From positions 976,001-1,040,000 of the forward strand of contig LSRY02000020.1 in NCBI GenBank assembly GCA_001643675.2: a DNA stretch of 64,000 bases. The letters run 5' to 3'. Source of the stretch: Monocercomonoides exilis (taxonomy: Eukaryota; Preaxostyla; Oxymonadida; Polymastigidae). The notes under the pieces were generated by a model, which was not told where the DNA came from, did no database searches, and was given only the letters and a program-made list of their open reading frames with translations. The translations under genes and the position numbers were made by a program. How positions within the stretch are numbered: position 1 is the first letter of the stretch; each line of letters begins with the position of its first letter. This document shows positions 35,340-47,210 of the stretch, piece after piece.

Positions 35340-36782
35340 GAGAAACATGCAGATTCATTTCACATTCCATCGTCATTATCAATCCCGTCTCCGCACCCAA
35401 ATCCACCTCAATTTCCACTCTCAAACACCCTCTTCTCCAACATCTCATCTCCCCATTCCAATCCATCTCTTCCATCCCTTCCCTCACACTCACTTTATCC
35501 ATTCACATCAACCACCTCAACCTCTTCTTCCTCTTCCACCAACACCAACACAAACATCAATTCAATCCCCTCTTTCTCTCTTCACTCATCTCTCTTCATC
35601 CACTCATCCATCTTCATCCACACCCACAACCCCATCGATGGTGCCATCCTCCCCAACCTCAACAGCCCATCCACTTCTCTCTCTGCCTTCAACGCTTCTT
35701 TTCTTCACCAAACACGCTTTTCATCAAATGGACCTATTGGACATGTTGGAACTGAATCTCAAAGAGCGAAACCTGGAAGACTGGACTCTTTTGATCTGAA
35801 TAGCCATAAATTTGAATGGTGCGAATGGAATGATTCAAATGGTGGATCTTCAGCAGGTGGTGCACTTTTTGTAAACAAAGCAAATGCCAACCTCACAATC
35901 ACTTCTTGTTCGTTCAACAATTGTTCAACAAATGATCATGGTGGAGCGTTATATTGTGGATATTTGTTAAAAATTGATATCACAAAATCCAATTTCACGA
36001 GTTGTTCAGCTGCTCATGGAGGAGCAATTGATATAGATGGCCATCAATCATCTTCTGTTAATTCATTCTCAGATAACATGGTGGGAAATTGTTCAATAAC
36101 AAATTGGTGTGGAACTGGTTGGTATTTCTTACTCGATAACATGACATCGTCTTGCCAATTCCTGTTTTCCAAATGTTGGTGTATCGCAAATTCTGGTGGT
36201 GATTCTGCTGGCTCTCTCACATTTCATTGGCCTCCACAAAATAAACCAAATCAATTTTCAATCAATGATTGTCAGTTTATAAACAACAAATTGACAAGTT
36301 CATCAACTTCCTATGGTGGTGCCGCAATGTGTTTTTATCCTCCGTATTCCTGGATGAATGAAGAAAAATTCATCACATTCTGCTTCTTCGAAGGAAATAC
36401 AGCAACAAATGGCAGAGGGAATGACGTGTTCTTCAGTGGCAATTCCATAACTCAATCTCCATTCGAGAATTGTGGATCAACAACAGAATCAAATAGAGTG
36501 TATAATAATGGGCAAGCTGACAATGCAGTGTATAATGGCTGGCTCCCCCTCATTGCCCAGAACAAAATCGTTTCTAACAGCGGAACTGATGCTGATGCCT
36601 GTGGCAGACCCCAACAGACCCTATGTGCCACCATCGAGTATGCCTTCACTGGCTTCATTTCCCTCCTCCAAAACGCCTCTCTCACCCTCCTCACCTCAAC
36701 ATTTGCTCCTCTTCAAGCACTCACTTTCAGCACATGTGATACAAAAATCACCGGAAACGATATCCTTTTTCATTTCCAGTGA
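35340..36782 (+). pseudogene. Polymorphic-membrane-protein-like beta-helix protein fragment
   Basis: From about 35,640 one frame reads DGAILPNLNSPSTSLSAFNA, FEWCEWNDSNGGSSAGGALF, ITSCSFNNCSTNDHGGALY, SNFTSCSAAHGGAIDIDGHQ, NDCQFINNKL..YGGAAMC and NTATNGRGNDVFFSG, ending DADACGRPQQTLCATIEYAF..KITGNDILFHFQ and TGA at 36,780-36,782. Repeated (S/F)xNC..GGA(I/L) units are right-handed parallel beta-helix (Pmp/pectin-lyase-like) repeats, a large surface-protein family in oxymonads and trichomonads. The N-terminus lacks an in-frame ATG and signal peptide; a Pro/Ser/Thr-rich stretch upstream is open in all three frames. The protein stops just where these proteins normally begin a second half, so it is truncated. 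Confidence 0.65.
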
Positions 36783-36910
36783 TTTCTTTATAATTTCCTT
36801 CCATTTTCTTTATCGGTCATTTTCCATATCATAATATATTTCTTGAGCCTTCGTAGCTTTTCATTTGAGGAGTATATCATAACTTGTCTTTCGAGAAGTC
36901 TGATATTTGC
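36783..36910. other. AT-rich spacer
   Basis: Short T-rich interval with no gene. Confidence 0.4.
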
Positions 36911-37168
36911 TCATACAAAAATATTTCTTCGAAATTTCTTCATTTATTTTCTCTTCTTCATCGAATGAAAATTAAGCTTGTAGCTTTAAGGAATCATCTA
37001 TTTCTTCTCTTCAAAAATAATTTCTTCAAGCATAGCAACAATCCCTTCAAAAATATCTGTTTCTTTTGTTTCACTGGTTCCAACTTGCCTGTTGGCTGTC
37101 GAAGCTCTCATCTCATTGAATTGTCCTTCAAATATTGATTTTCCAATAAATCGCTTTCTCTCTTTGTT
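36911..37168 (-). CDS. Candidate exon of an unidentified gene, UAR=Gln
   Basis: Minus frame ending at TGA 36,911-36,913 reads GKSIFEGQFNEMRASTANRQ, ETDIFEGIVAMLEEIIFEEK and, across TAG and two TAA codons, K-Q-MIP-Q-SYKLNFHSMKKRK-Q-MKK. The acidic/hydrophobic helix pattern is protein-like. A further exon may precede it near 37,190-37,260 (FFEQTVAWMIFQRF). No family is recognised. Confidence 0.4.
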
Positions 37169-37711
37169 TCATCTTCGATGACTCATTAAAAGTGTATCGC
37201 ATTGTGAAATCTCTGGAAGATCATCCATGCAACTGTTTGTTCAAAAAAATCTTTTCCAACCTTGTTATTTCTTCTTCCTGTAATTCTTTCAATCTCAAAA
37301 TGAATTATGCAGAAGCAACCTTCATGGATTGTGCACCCGATGATCGGCTATTCTTGGTTTGATATTGATCACTTCCATCGCTATATAATTTCAGCTGACA
37401 TTCAGTAATTGAATAAATTTTTCTTTTGTTTTTTCTTTTAAAAATGAAAGACGATGGATGGTAGAGAATTTTATTATTTGAATGGAATGAAAACACCAGC
37501 ATTTTTTTTGTTGATCATCGAAGGCTCACTAAAGAAGAAGATAAGAAAAAAGATATGAATGCTCGTTTCATCAAGTAGTTGAATTGAGCCACAAAAATGT
37601 ATTCGAAGGGTAATGCTTTGTTTTTGCTCACAATTAGATCAAAAATCAAAAAAGAAGTTGAATGAGCAGAAGATCGCTGATGTGAGAGACAATTGAGAAA
37701 TGTTGAATGAT

Positions 37712-38902
37712 TCATATTGAAAGATCATCATCATCAGAAGAAGAAGTAGGAGGATGAGGAGGAGAAGAAGTGAATGAAGTTGATGTGCTTGTAGATGCAA
37801 ATGTTGAGAAAGTGAATGGTGTTTCGATAATTTGCTGATGAATCCTTCTTCGATTTTTGATTTCAGGCAGAAAATCTAAGCAAAGTGTGGTTTGAATCGT
37901 TACAGGCTTATTTTTCTTTTTTGTTGTTTTCATCATTTCTTTTGCTCCTCTTTCTTTCTGAGTCTTTCTAATGTCTTTGTCAAAGCCATCTCCTTCTTCT
38001 TCTTCTTCTGTTTCCTCTTCCTCTTCTTCTTCATCTTCATCTTTCTCATTATCGATGCATTAATCTTTCAGACACAACGATCCCTTTTCATCTTTATCAC
38101 ACACTAACTCATTTGCACTCCTCTTCTCATCCTTCTTCTCTCCCTTCCCCTCCTTCTGACCGCCAACCCGAATCAACTGGCTAGCCACATACGCTTCATA
38201 GTTCAGAAGGATGCTCTGTGGTTCAAACACATCCCTCGTTACTGACACGCTGCTGCTTGCAAACACACCAGCATTGCCCAATCTGCTCTTCCCGAGAATC
38301 GCACGAGGGATCGGCACAGTCAAAAGCGGTGGCAGCGAGAAAGAAGAAATAGAAGAAAAAATAGAGGAAGAAGGAGAGGAAGAAGAAGACATGTTTGATA
38401 AAGAGGCAAAGCTTGGGCTTGATATGTCAAGGGACTTCTGCGTGAGTGAAGAGAAGTCTGTGGCAGGAGATGAAGGAGTGAGTGGTTTCGGCGGAGTTCC
38501 AACAAGATCAGAAGGGGCAGACAATTGTGTGTGTGACAAGGGAAAAAAAGGTGGAGAAGCAAATGTTGAGGATACCTTGATGTTTTCAACGTGTAACTTA
38601 GCAGATGAGAGTGAGCTGTCAAACGAGTAAAATGTCTGCTGCTGTTCATCTTCATCGTCGCCTCCTTCTTCTCTTCCCATGTCCCTCCTCCTCCTTTCTG
38701 TTACTGCCTGTGGAAGCCTTGTGTCGAAAGCGTCAATTTGAGATGCAATAAACTCGTCTTTTTCCGTCTTCGTCTTCGCCTTTGGCTCTTCCTGCTATCT
38801 TTCTTTCCTCTCCTCTGAACTCAATTTGCTTCTGAAATCCGCCTTCTTTGCCTCTTCCATTTGAACTTGCACTCCTCTCTCTTCGCTTCTTGGCGGCGTC
38901 AT
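37712..38902 (-). CDS. Unidentified 396 aa acidic/Ser-rich protein, UAR=Gln
   Basis: Open from ATG at 38,900-38,902 (MTPPRSEERGVQVQMEEAKK), just after an in-frame TGA, to TGA at 37,712-37,714. TAG at 38,795-38,797 and TAA at 38,060-38,062 are read as Gln. Order: a charged coiled-coil-like N-terminus; DEFIASQIDAFDTRLPQAV; a Ser/Pro-rich centre (LTPSSPATDFSSLTQ); IPRAILGKSRLGNAGVFASS; a poly-Glu stretch; and a Lys-rich then Ser-rich tail. An upstream frame (near 38,905-39,080; FGFSAPTAESGESGWEGEE) may be another exon. The 5' two thirds lie in the left arm of the palindrome; the 3' third is unique sequence. Function unknown. Confidence 0.6.
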
Positions 38903-40089
38903 TCATCGAGCTGAAGACTGTGATGTGTCCGGCAACTTCTTCCCCCTCCCATCCCGATTCACCCGATTCAGCTGTTGGTGCACTGAATCCGAACGAAGAG
39001 CCGAAGCAGATCGGAAAACACTGCTGCAGAAGAGGAAAACAGCTTCGATTATCATCCATTGAAGCTATCGAATGTGAAATGGAGACAACTGCGAAGAAGA
39101 GAATAACAAAAAAAGAGGGGGAACAATGAGGAATAGGGAGATATGTCATACGTTGTTGAAACTTGAGGTATCTGAGCAGAGATTACGTTCCATCTTTTGT
39201 TCCGAAAGAGAAGTGTCTGTCTTGTTCCGTTCAGCCAATGAGCTGCCCATGCAATCAAAGCAGAGTTACGAAAAATGCAGGTAAGTTGTGTTTTCTTGTT
39301 TCGTTTTTCCTGTTGTTTCCAAAGCAACCCCACAAATTCTCTTGGTATGGGTTTATTGTTGTGTTTCAGCCGATCTCCATGCGATCCTCTTTCTTGAATG
39401 CTTCTGTCTTATTCATTCCACACAGATTAATCGAGTCGTTTCCTTTCACTCCAACAAATAATTAATATCCATCCTTTAGCCACCACTTCATTATTGCATT
39501 CTTTGAAACCCAATTATTGTAGTCATAACCCACTCTCTTCCCATCAATGTTCGTTGCGCAAGATTCATTGAACTAGTTGTTCGATGTATTAAAATGATTA
39601 TAAAAGCCATAATTTATTGTATCGTGACCATATGAAGCGGAAGCGTTAAATCTGCAATCGTGGAAAAAAAAAGAAATAGCAATAAATGTTATCACCTGGA
39701 GCATCTAATTGATATGGTCTGAAATCCAATCCTTCGCCAACTGACACTGCTGAGCACTAAATAAATTGGAGGCTCCGAATTTTGAATGCGGCTGGAACAC
39801 CGTAGCAATTCATCCCTCCTCCAACAGTATTTGTGAGTGATCGTCCGGTGAATAACCCCTCGAAGGTTCAATCATTCTTTCCTTTACAACTTTCCTTTTC
39901 AATGTGGCTTTTCAAATCTGAAATTTTCCTGGAAGAATTCCTTTTGGCAAACAAATTTGAATGATGACTTTTTAGCAATTCTCAGAATATGCCTATCGAA
40001 TAATTAGCAAAATTATTTTCCTTTCCAACTATTATTATCTGGCTGATCCTTTTTGAAATCATACTTTCGTTCGAGTTTTGATCAAAAAA
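38367..40089. repeat. Left arm of 1.72 kb palindrome
   Basis: The reverse complement equals 40,198-41,920 with position sum 80,287. All ORFs in the arms are residue-for-residue identical to their mirror ORFs. The outer boundary lies in a GAA/TTC-rich microsatellite. The arm contains the 5' part of the 37,712-38,902 gene and a Pmp-like remnant. Confidence 0.9.
39362..39892 (-). pseudogene. Pmp-like surface-protein remnant (left arm)
   Basis: Mirror of 40,395-40,925. It encodes the oxymonad-type Pmp segment GGGMNCYGVPAAFKIRS, then FNASASYGHDTINYGFYNHF, then WWLKDGYQLFVGVKGNDS and INLCGMNKTEAF. It has a frameshift at a T-run. Three UAR codons are in frame, as FI-Q-CSAVS, SNN-Q-FNES and GY-Q-LFVGV, and all fit as Gln. 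Confidence 0.6.
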
Positions 40090-40197
40090 AACTTTCTTAA
40101 AGGGATTTTTTTAAAAAAACAATTTCTAAGAAATGTTATCATGTGATGTGTCCATTAACCGTTGAAGTTCTTTTTTTCTCAATTCCATTGAAATAGA

Positions 40198-41920
40198 TTT
40201 TTTGATCAAAACTCGAACGAAAGTATGATTTCAAAAAGGATCAGCCAGATAATAATAGTTGGAAAGGAAAATAATTTTGCTAATTATTCGATAGGCATAT
40301 TCTGAGAATTGCTAAAAAGTCATCATTCAAATTTGTTTGCCAAAAGGAATTCTTCCAGGAAAATTTCAGATTTGAAAAGCCACATTGAAAAGGAAAGTTG
40401 TAAAGGAAAGAATGATTGAACCTTCGAGGGGTTATTCACCGGACGATCACTCACAAATACTGTTGGAGGAGGGATGAATTGCTACGGTGTTCCAGCCGCA
40501 TTCAAAATTCGGAGCCTCCAATTTATTTAGTGCTCAGCAGTGTCAGTTGGCGAAGGATTGGATTTCAGACCATATCAATTAGATGCTCCAGGTGATAACA
40601 TTTATTGCTATTTCTTTTTTTTTCCACGATTGCAGATTTAACGCTTCCGCTTCATATGGTCACGATACAATAAATTATGGCTTTTATAATCATTTTAATA
40701 CATCGAACAACTAGTTCAATGAATCTTGCGCAACGAACATTGATGGGAAGAGAGTGGGTTATGACTACAATAATTGGGTTTCAAAGAATGCAATAATGAA
40801 GTGGTGGCTAAAGGATGGATATTAATTATTTGTTGGAGTGAAAGGAAACGACTCGATTAATCTGTGTGGAATGAATAAGACAGAAGCATTCAAGAAAGAG
40901 GATCGCATGGAGATCGGCTGAAACACAACAATAAACCCATACCAAGAGAATTTGTGGGGTTGCTTTGGAAACAACAGGAAAAACGAAACAAGAAAACACA
41001 ACTTACCTGCATTTTTCGTAACTCTGCTTTGATTGCATGGGCAGCTCATTGGCTGAACGGAACAAGACAGACACTTCTCTTTCGGAACAAAAGATGGAAC
41101 GTAATCTCTGCTCAGATACCTCAAGTTTCAACAACGTATGACATATCTCCCTATTCCTCATTGTTCCCCCTCTTTTTTTGTTATTCTCTTCTTCGCAGTT
41201 GTCTCCATTTCACATTCGATAGCTTCAATGGATGATAATCGAAGCTGTTTTCCTCTTCTGCAGCAGTGTTTTCCGATCTGCTTCGGCTCTTCGTTCGGAT
41301 TCAGTGCACCAACAGCTGAATCGGGTGAATCGGGATGGGAGGGGGAAGAAGTTGCCGGACACATCACAGTCTTCAGCTCGATGAATGACGCCGCCAAGAA
41401 GCGAAGAGAGAGGAGTGCAAGTTCAAATGGAAGAGGCAAAGAAGGCGGATTTCAGAAGCAAATTGAGTTCAGAGGAGAGGAAAGAAAGATAGCAGGAAGA
41501 GCCAAAGGCGAAGACGAAGACGGAAAAAGACGAGTTTATTGCATCTCAAATTGACGCTTTCGACACAAGGCTTCCACAGGCAGTAACAGAAAGGAGGAGG
41601 AGGGACATGGGAAGAGAAGAAGGAGGTGACGATGAAGATGAACAGCAGCAGACATTTTACTCGTTTGACAGCTCACTCTCATCTGCTAAGTTACACGTTG
41701 AAAACATCAAGGTATCCTCAACATTTGCTTCTCCACCTTTTTTTCCCTTGTCACACACACAATTGTCTGCCCCTTCTGATCTTGTTGGAACTCCGCCGAA
41801 ACCACTCACTCCTTCATCTCCTGCCACAGACTTCTCTTCACTCACGCAGAAGTCCCTTGACATATCAAGCCCAAGCTTTGCCTCTTTATCAAACATGTCT
41901 TCTTCTTCCTCTCCTTCTTC
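40198..41920. repeat. Right arm of 1.72 kb palindrome
   Basis: Mirror of 38,367-40,089 across a 108 bp spacer (40,090-40,197). It diverges from the left arm at a (TTC)n stretch near 41,920. Confidence 0.9.
40395..40925 (+). pseudogene. Pmp-like surface-protein remnant (right arm)
   Basis: Identical copy of the 39,362-39,892 remnant in the opposite orientation. The LFVGVKGNDSINLCGM box, Cys residues and CATNIDGKRVGYDYNN are the recognisable parts. A frameshift lies at the T-run near 40,613, and a TGA near 40,920 ends it. No beginning or anchor is present. Confidence 0.6.
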
Positions 41921-42161
41921 TTCCTATACTTCATTTTCCCAGCAAAACATTTCATTCATAAAGTGTTATCGTTGTGAAGATGTTTCAGTCAATGATAGCG
42001 CAAGAAATCAATTGCATATGCAAAGAAAGCAAATTATAGAAGATAGGGAGAATTCATTCCCTTGGAATGCAAGGAATGATTTATAAAAACTGGAACATCA
42101 TCATCTGTAATTGATACAGTTTCAAGTTGAGGGGAGAAAAAGCAAAATTAGGTATCTTTGA
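41385..42161 (+). pseudogene. Truncated copy of the 37.7-38.9 kb gene with a new 3' end
   Basis: Inside the right arm it duplicates the first 178 or so codons of the 37,712-38,902 gene. After the arm ends at 41,920 the frame stays open into unrelated sequence (SYTSFSQQNISFIKCYRCED), crosses TAA at 42,084-42,086 and another TAA, and ends at TGA 42,159-42,161. The result is a chimeric 258 aa reading frame. Whether it is expressed is unknown. Confidence 0.5.
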
Positions 42162-43201
42162 TTATTTCATCGAAATATTTTTCCTCATGCAATTGGATAC
42201 TGTTTTTGGTTATTTTTTTTTTCCTATTTAATCAAAATTGTGAAATACGGATAGAAAAATAAACAAAAAAGAACAAAAAAACATCGTGAAATGATCAATT
42301 ATATCTTGTTGCTAACTGCAAGTGATTTTGATTGCTTTTATCATTGGTGAATAAAAGAAAATTTTTTTTCACAGTTCATTCAACAAAAACAATTCAATGT
42401 TTTTTGATCATAAAACATATTAAACAAATCTTATCAATTATATGTCTTTTTTATATAAATGGATAACTGTAATTAATATTTAAGTGTTGTTTAAGAAAGT
42501 GATTCTTGAGTATTATTTTCTATGCTAATATAAATTTTATTTGAAAAAGTTAATTCGAAAAAGACAGACTTTATTCCAAAAAATTATTTATTTCAACAAA
42601 AGGAGTATATTCAGAATAAACATTATTTATTCGAATATTTTTTTTTCATTTCAATAAATTTTTTTATTTCAATTCCATCTATTTAAGAAAAATTTTGTTT
42701 GATTATTTAGCACAAGTTCTCTTCGCCTTTCGACCATGAAATTCTTTAATAACTTTATAATGAATTGTTTATTGTTGAAATGCATTTGAAACGTGCATAT
42801 AAATGAGAGTTTATAAAAATAATGTTTTTGAAGTGTTTAAAATTCTAAATTTTTAAAATTATCAATGGTGATCTAATATGAAATAATTCAGAATATTCAA
42901 TTTTATCTGCTTCACAGTCTCCTTCTCCATCCTCATTATCACATGGGTAATTTCGGGCAAGATAAAACAAATATGTTCCCGAATTTTTTCAATTAGATTG
43001 AATCAAATAATTATCTTATGATTTCTAAGTTAATATGTGACCATTTTTGTAGGTTTCTTTTTTTTTCGTTTTTTCAATTAAATTTTTTATTCAAATTCTT
43101 TCGAATAAAAGCTTTTGAGCACTGCTTTCGCTGTGATCGAAATCTTTTCTATTTTTTCAAAATCAATTTTAAAGTCTAAATCTCAATTTTTCTTGAAAAA
43201 T
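42162..43201. other. AT-rich region without genes
   Basis: Long poly-T/poly-A patches. No supported reading frame on either strand. Confidence 0.5.
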
Positions 43202-43440
43202 GGGTAATTCTTTTTAAAAAGTCGCAAATGTTTAATTTTCAAATCAAACGAAAATTTCATATTTTGTTCAAAATTTCGTTTCCACTTATGAATCTTTTTT
43301 TGAATGTGTGAAATCGCATTATACTTAAACAGATTCTATATTAGTTAAATTTGGTGTATGCCAACGAAAATTTGAGCATAATATGAAAATTTTGATTTAT
43401 TTGTAGATTAAACATTTGCGACTTTTCAAAATTCATTTAA
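43202..43440. repeat. 240-bp MITE, degenerate copy
   Basis: The left end GGGTAATTCTTTTTAAAAAG and the following TCGCAAATGTTTAATTTTCA match the family consensus. The right end (AAACATTTGCGACTTTTCAA) is present, but the last ~15 bases have decayed. Confidence 0.6.
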
Positions 43441-43459
43441 TGAATTTTTTAAAATTTGT

Positions 43460-44427
43460 CTTTTGAACACATCATGCGAGTGAAAAAGCCAATTTGCAGG
43501 AAAGACTGAGTATCTTTTTCTCGCATCAAAAAAAGGTGAAAATGCATCATATTGGAAATCCAAAAAATGTTAATCGAAAAAATCTGAGTTTTTAACATCA
43601 GTTTTCTAGTATAATAAAATAGGGTAAGGAAAAATTCTGCTGCTGATTCTATATGTCTCCATGGGGATTTCAAATACTACTGTTACAAAACGATTGGATT
43701 TATCATATAACAGTGTAGGCTATTGGTACAGTATTTGTCGTGAAGCATGGGCGAATTTTTTTATCGAGCATCCAATCATTTTAGGGGGACCTGGGACCGT
43801 TGTGGAAATCGATGAAGCAATTTTAAGGAGGAAAAAGGGCAAAAGAAGTAGCTCAAAACGGAAGCAATGGGTTATTGGAGTTGTTGAGAGGAAAACAGAT
43901 GGAACAGTTCAGAAAAAAATGATTTGGATTGAAAAATCGAAAAAAAGAAAGCACTTGCAACCTATAATTCTAGCTTATATTTTTCAAAGATCAATAATTA
44001 TGTGTGATGAGTGGGCTCCCTATAAAGTTTTTGACCGGATTAAGATTATGAACACAAAATTGTTTTAAATCAAAGAAACTTCAGAGATCCCATTACAGGG
44101 GCTAGCACTAATACCGTCGAAGGCATGTGGCACCATATGAGATCATTTTTTCCTAAATCAGGATTTCGCCATAAGTTTCTTCAAGATTATCTATCAACTT
44201 TCATCGTTAAAAGTGTTTTTAAAGTTGATTTTATTCAATTAGTCGGAATGATTTATCAATTTGAGCCTCTGAAAATACAAGAAGAAGATGCCACCGAAGA
44301 TATCACATCAGATGTTGAGGATTTTGACGATTTAATTGAAAATGCAAATTCATCAAGTGGAGAAACTGACAGTGACAGTTTCGGTGCTGGCGATGGCTCT
44401 TCAGCTTCAAGTTACACGAATAATTGA
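43460..44427 (+). pseudogene. IS1595/ISXO2-like transposase, 43.5 kb copy
   Basis: A zinc-ribbon remnant near 43,470-43,600 (KKPICRKD; SYWKSKKC-Q-SKKS) is followed by ILLLILYVSMGISNTTVTKR, SVGYWYSICREA, VVEIDEAILRRKKGKR (first catalytic Asp), IMCDEWAPYKVF (second Asp), ASTNTVEGMWHHM (Glu) and the acidic tail DSFGAGDGSSASSYTNN ending in TGA. Breaks: frameshifts near 43,605 and at 44,060-44,070. The core residues are intact, so this is one of the better preserved copies. Confidence 0.75.
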
Positions 44428-44590
44428 AAAATATATAATTTTCAATTTATTTTTTTTTCTCAATTCAAACATGTTTCACAATCATTTTTTTCGACAAATA
44501 ATCATTCAATGAACAAAATAAAATAGTCATTGGAAGTTGCTTATTCAATAAAAAAAGTCGGTCCCAATTCCTAACATTTTTTAAAACACA

Positions 44591-45214
44591 TCATCCGAAT
44601 GTTACAAATAAGTTTCTTTTCAAACAAATTCTGAATAACATATCTTTTTCTTGTTGAAACAAAAATGAATCAATAAAATTATCGATGAACTTTTCTTTGA
44701 TTCCACAAGGAGGCAATGATCTTCTGAAATGAGACCAACAACCTTCTATCAAATAAGTGCATTCTCCTGTTTCTGTGTTTTTGAATTCGTATTTATGGCA
44801 AACTGTCAAATGTTTGAATCCATATTCATTCAAATACTTATACGCACCCCACTCATCACTGAAAATCGTTGTTCATTTCTGAATGCTGGCTTCAATGATG
44901 GGTTTCGAAGCATCCTTTTTTTTATTTGAAACACTGACAATAAAACATTCCACAACTTCATCATTTTCTTTTCTTTCTTCGAATCCAAAAAGCCAAATTC
45001 GTCACTTCTTTTTCCCTTTGTGGAACTTTCTTTTTCTCAGAATTGCCTCATCCATTTCCACAATACATACTTCTCCTCCAAGAATAAACCTCACACTCGA
45101 CATTCGAATTCCGATTGATGCTCGAGCAACAGAATACCAATAACCGACTGTATTTCGACCAACTCTGGTCAAATATGAGCACTGATCAATTCGAAAATTT
45201 TGCTTGAAATGCAA
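44591..45214 (-). pseudogene. IS1595/ISXO2-like transposase, 45 kb copy
   Basis: Minus strand: RNTVGYWYSVARASIGIRMS, CIVEMDEAILRKRKFHKGKK (first Asp), TGA, RIWLFGFEERKENDEVVE, TGA, TTIFSDEWGAYKYLNEYGFK (second Asp), ETGECTYLIEGCWSHF and RRSLPPCGIKEKFIDN. Both breaks are TGA; the sequence between them stays in frame. Confidence 0.7.
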
Positions 45215-46402
45215 AAAAACAAGAAATATTTTATTGATTTAAAGATGAATTCGATAAAAAGCTGTCTCCTTCAAATATGAAACGAATTTGTTGCATGTTG
45301 AACATCTCCATTATCGATTTGTTTCATCGACTGTTGATAATTTCATATATCTTCTACTAGATGGGTATTTTTTCGTTACATTGAAGTTGATAATATGAAT
45401 GAACCACTCCCAACTTTTTTCCAAATCCTGAAAAAGCTCGTTATAATCAGCAACATCTGATTTCTTATCAGGAACAAGAGACATGAATTAAAATTTTGTT
45501 GTTGAATAATTGTGGTAATTAATTTGTTATAAAAACATATTTTAACCAAATATTCAAGTTTAACGTTCAAGTATTATTTCCCAAAATTCACCATTTGGGA
45601 GATTTTTTCCAAAATCATATTTTTTCATTCAAAATCTCTGTTCAAAAATTAATCTTGAATGTTAACAAATGAGCATTGAAAAGAAAAAAGACTTATTGAA
45701 TGCATTTTTATTTTTGATTCGGAAAAATCGTATATTTTGATAAACAATTATCGAACTTTTTCTCTTTCGAATAATAATTTTCTTTCAAAAAATGTGCACC
45801 CCAAAAAAAGTTATGATATCAAAAAAAAAAAACACCAAATAATCAATCAAATTTCTTCATTTTCTTCCTCTTTTAATTCTTTCAAACTTTTCTTTTATTC
45901 TTTTTTTCAATTCGTTTAAAAATCTCCTCTCACACACAACTCACAAAGGTCAGTGCGTTTTTTCGCTTTTTTAAAGTTTCTGTTATTTTGCAGTGAGAAA
46001 AATTAAACATTTTTATTTCAACTTCATTCTTCATCTCAGAATATAATTCTTTTTTTGTTTTCTCTATTATTCTTTTTTCTGAGAAGGAGAATATATTTTC
46101 TTTGAAAATTATTGATATTTCTTATTTTATTCTTTATTATTATTATCACCTTTATAATTTTCTTCGATGTTTTTATTATTTATTTTTTCACTTTATAATT
46201 TTGCTTTCAAAACACCTATTCTTTTTTTTTTTCTGAAAAGATTATAATTTCCATTGGATTTTTATAGTTGCAATGTCATTTCTAATAATATAAGTGAGGA
46301 ACCCACAAAAAAAAGAAGAACGATGAGAAGAACAAGAAGGGATGATAATGAAAAACTAAATGAATAATTTTTTTCCTCTGAAAATTTTCCATTTTCAATA
46401 AG
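45215..46402. other. AT-rich, low-complexity spacer
   Basis: T-rich tracts (45,960-46,280). A few zinc-ribbon-like traces of the neighbouring transposase may lie near 45,400-45,560, but I cannot support them. Confidence 0.4.
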
Positions 46403-47210
46403 TTAAAAATCAAAATTTGAAATACGAAAAACTGAATGGTTCATAGTCAGAGGTTTTTTTTTTCCCTCTGAAGCTAATCCTGACGATTCTTCGTCACTCG
46501 ATTCTTCATGAAAAATATCATCTATATAAGGAATATCAGCATAGTCATCATCCTTGACAGGTTCTGGTTCAGGTGCATGGTGTTCCACAGGTTAACAATT
46601 AGAAATGTGCATCAAAATATCAGAAAATTCATAATCTTTCGATGATTCCACCATTTGCATTGCTAAATGATCGGGAATTAGTGATTTCCTTACTCCATAA
46701 GGGGGAAAAGATTTTCTGAGAGTGCCCCACAATCCCTCAATTGTATTGGTGCAGGCTCCACTTTCAGGATCCACAAAATGTCGTTTGTGACACACCGTTT
46801 TGTGCACGTTATTGTGAAGATTCAAAGTGGAATAGGCCTTCCATTCGACAGATATGATTGTTGTTCCAGTGTGTATTCTTTCTGGTATAATTGAAAGCAA
46901 AGTCTCTTTACGACGATTGGGTACAATCATCACGAATCTTGGACCAGCTCCTCCTCCTTCCAATTTCTCTACACCACCAAAAATCCAAATCTGTTCTTTT
47001 CACTATCCCCTCTTGAACTTTCTCCTACTCCAAATAGCCTCAAAAATTTCGAATGTCTTTCCCTCCCCTCCGATTTGGACTTGGTTCTCAATCCAAACAT
47101 TCATGCGCACAACTTTAGCCACACTCCCCAAAAATCCAATTGTCTTTCCGTTTATTCCTATGAATCTTGAAATACGCTTTATGGAAATTCCCTTCTAATA
47201 CCATAAAAGA
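46403..47210 (-). pseudogene. IS1595/ISXO2-like transposase, 46.5 kb copy, catalytic residues lost
   Basis: Minus strand: a degenerate N-terminal part with FEIFEAIW in place of EIDEAIW, MEGGGAGPRFVMIVPNRRKE, IISVEWKAYSTLN in place of DEW, VCHKRHFVDPESGACTNTIE, GLWGTLRKSFPPYGVRKS and an acidic C-terminal piece (EPEPVKDDDYADIP). Both catalytic Asp positions are substituted (Phe and Val). Confidence 0.7.

Noticed and set aside
35180-35799. Pro/Ser/His-rich proteins in two frames upstream of the Pmp fragment
   Set aside because: A C- and T-rich repetitive tract is open in all three frames. Only the frame that joins the beta-helix repeats has support.
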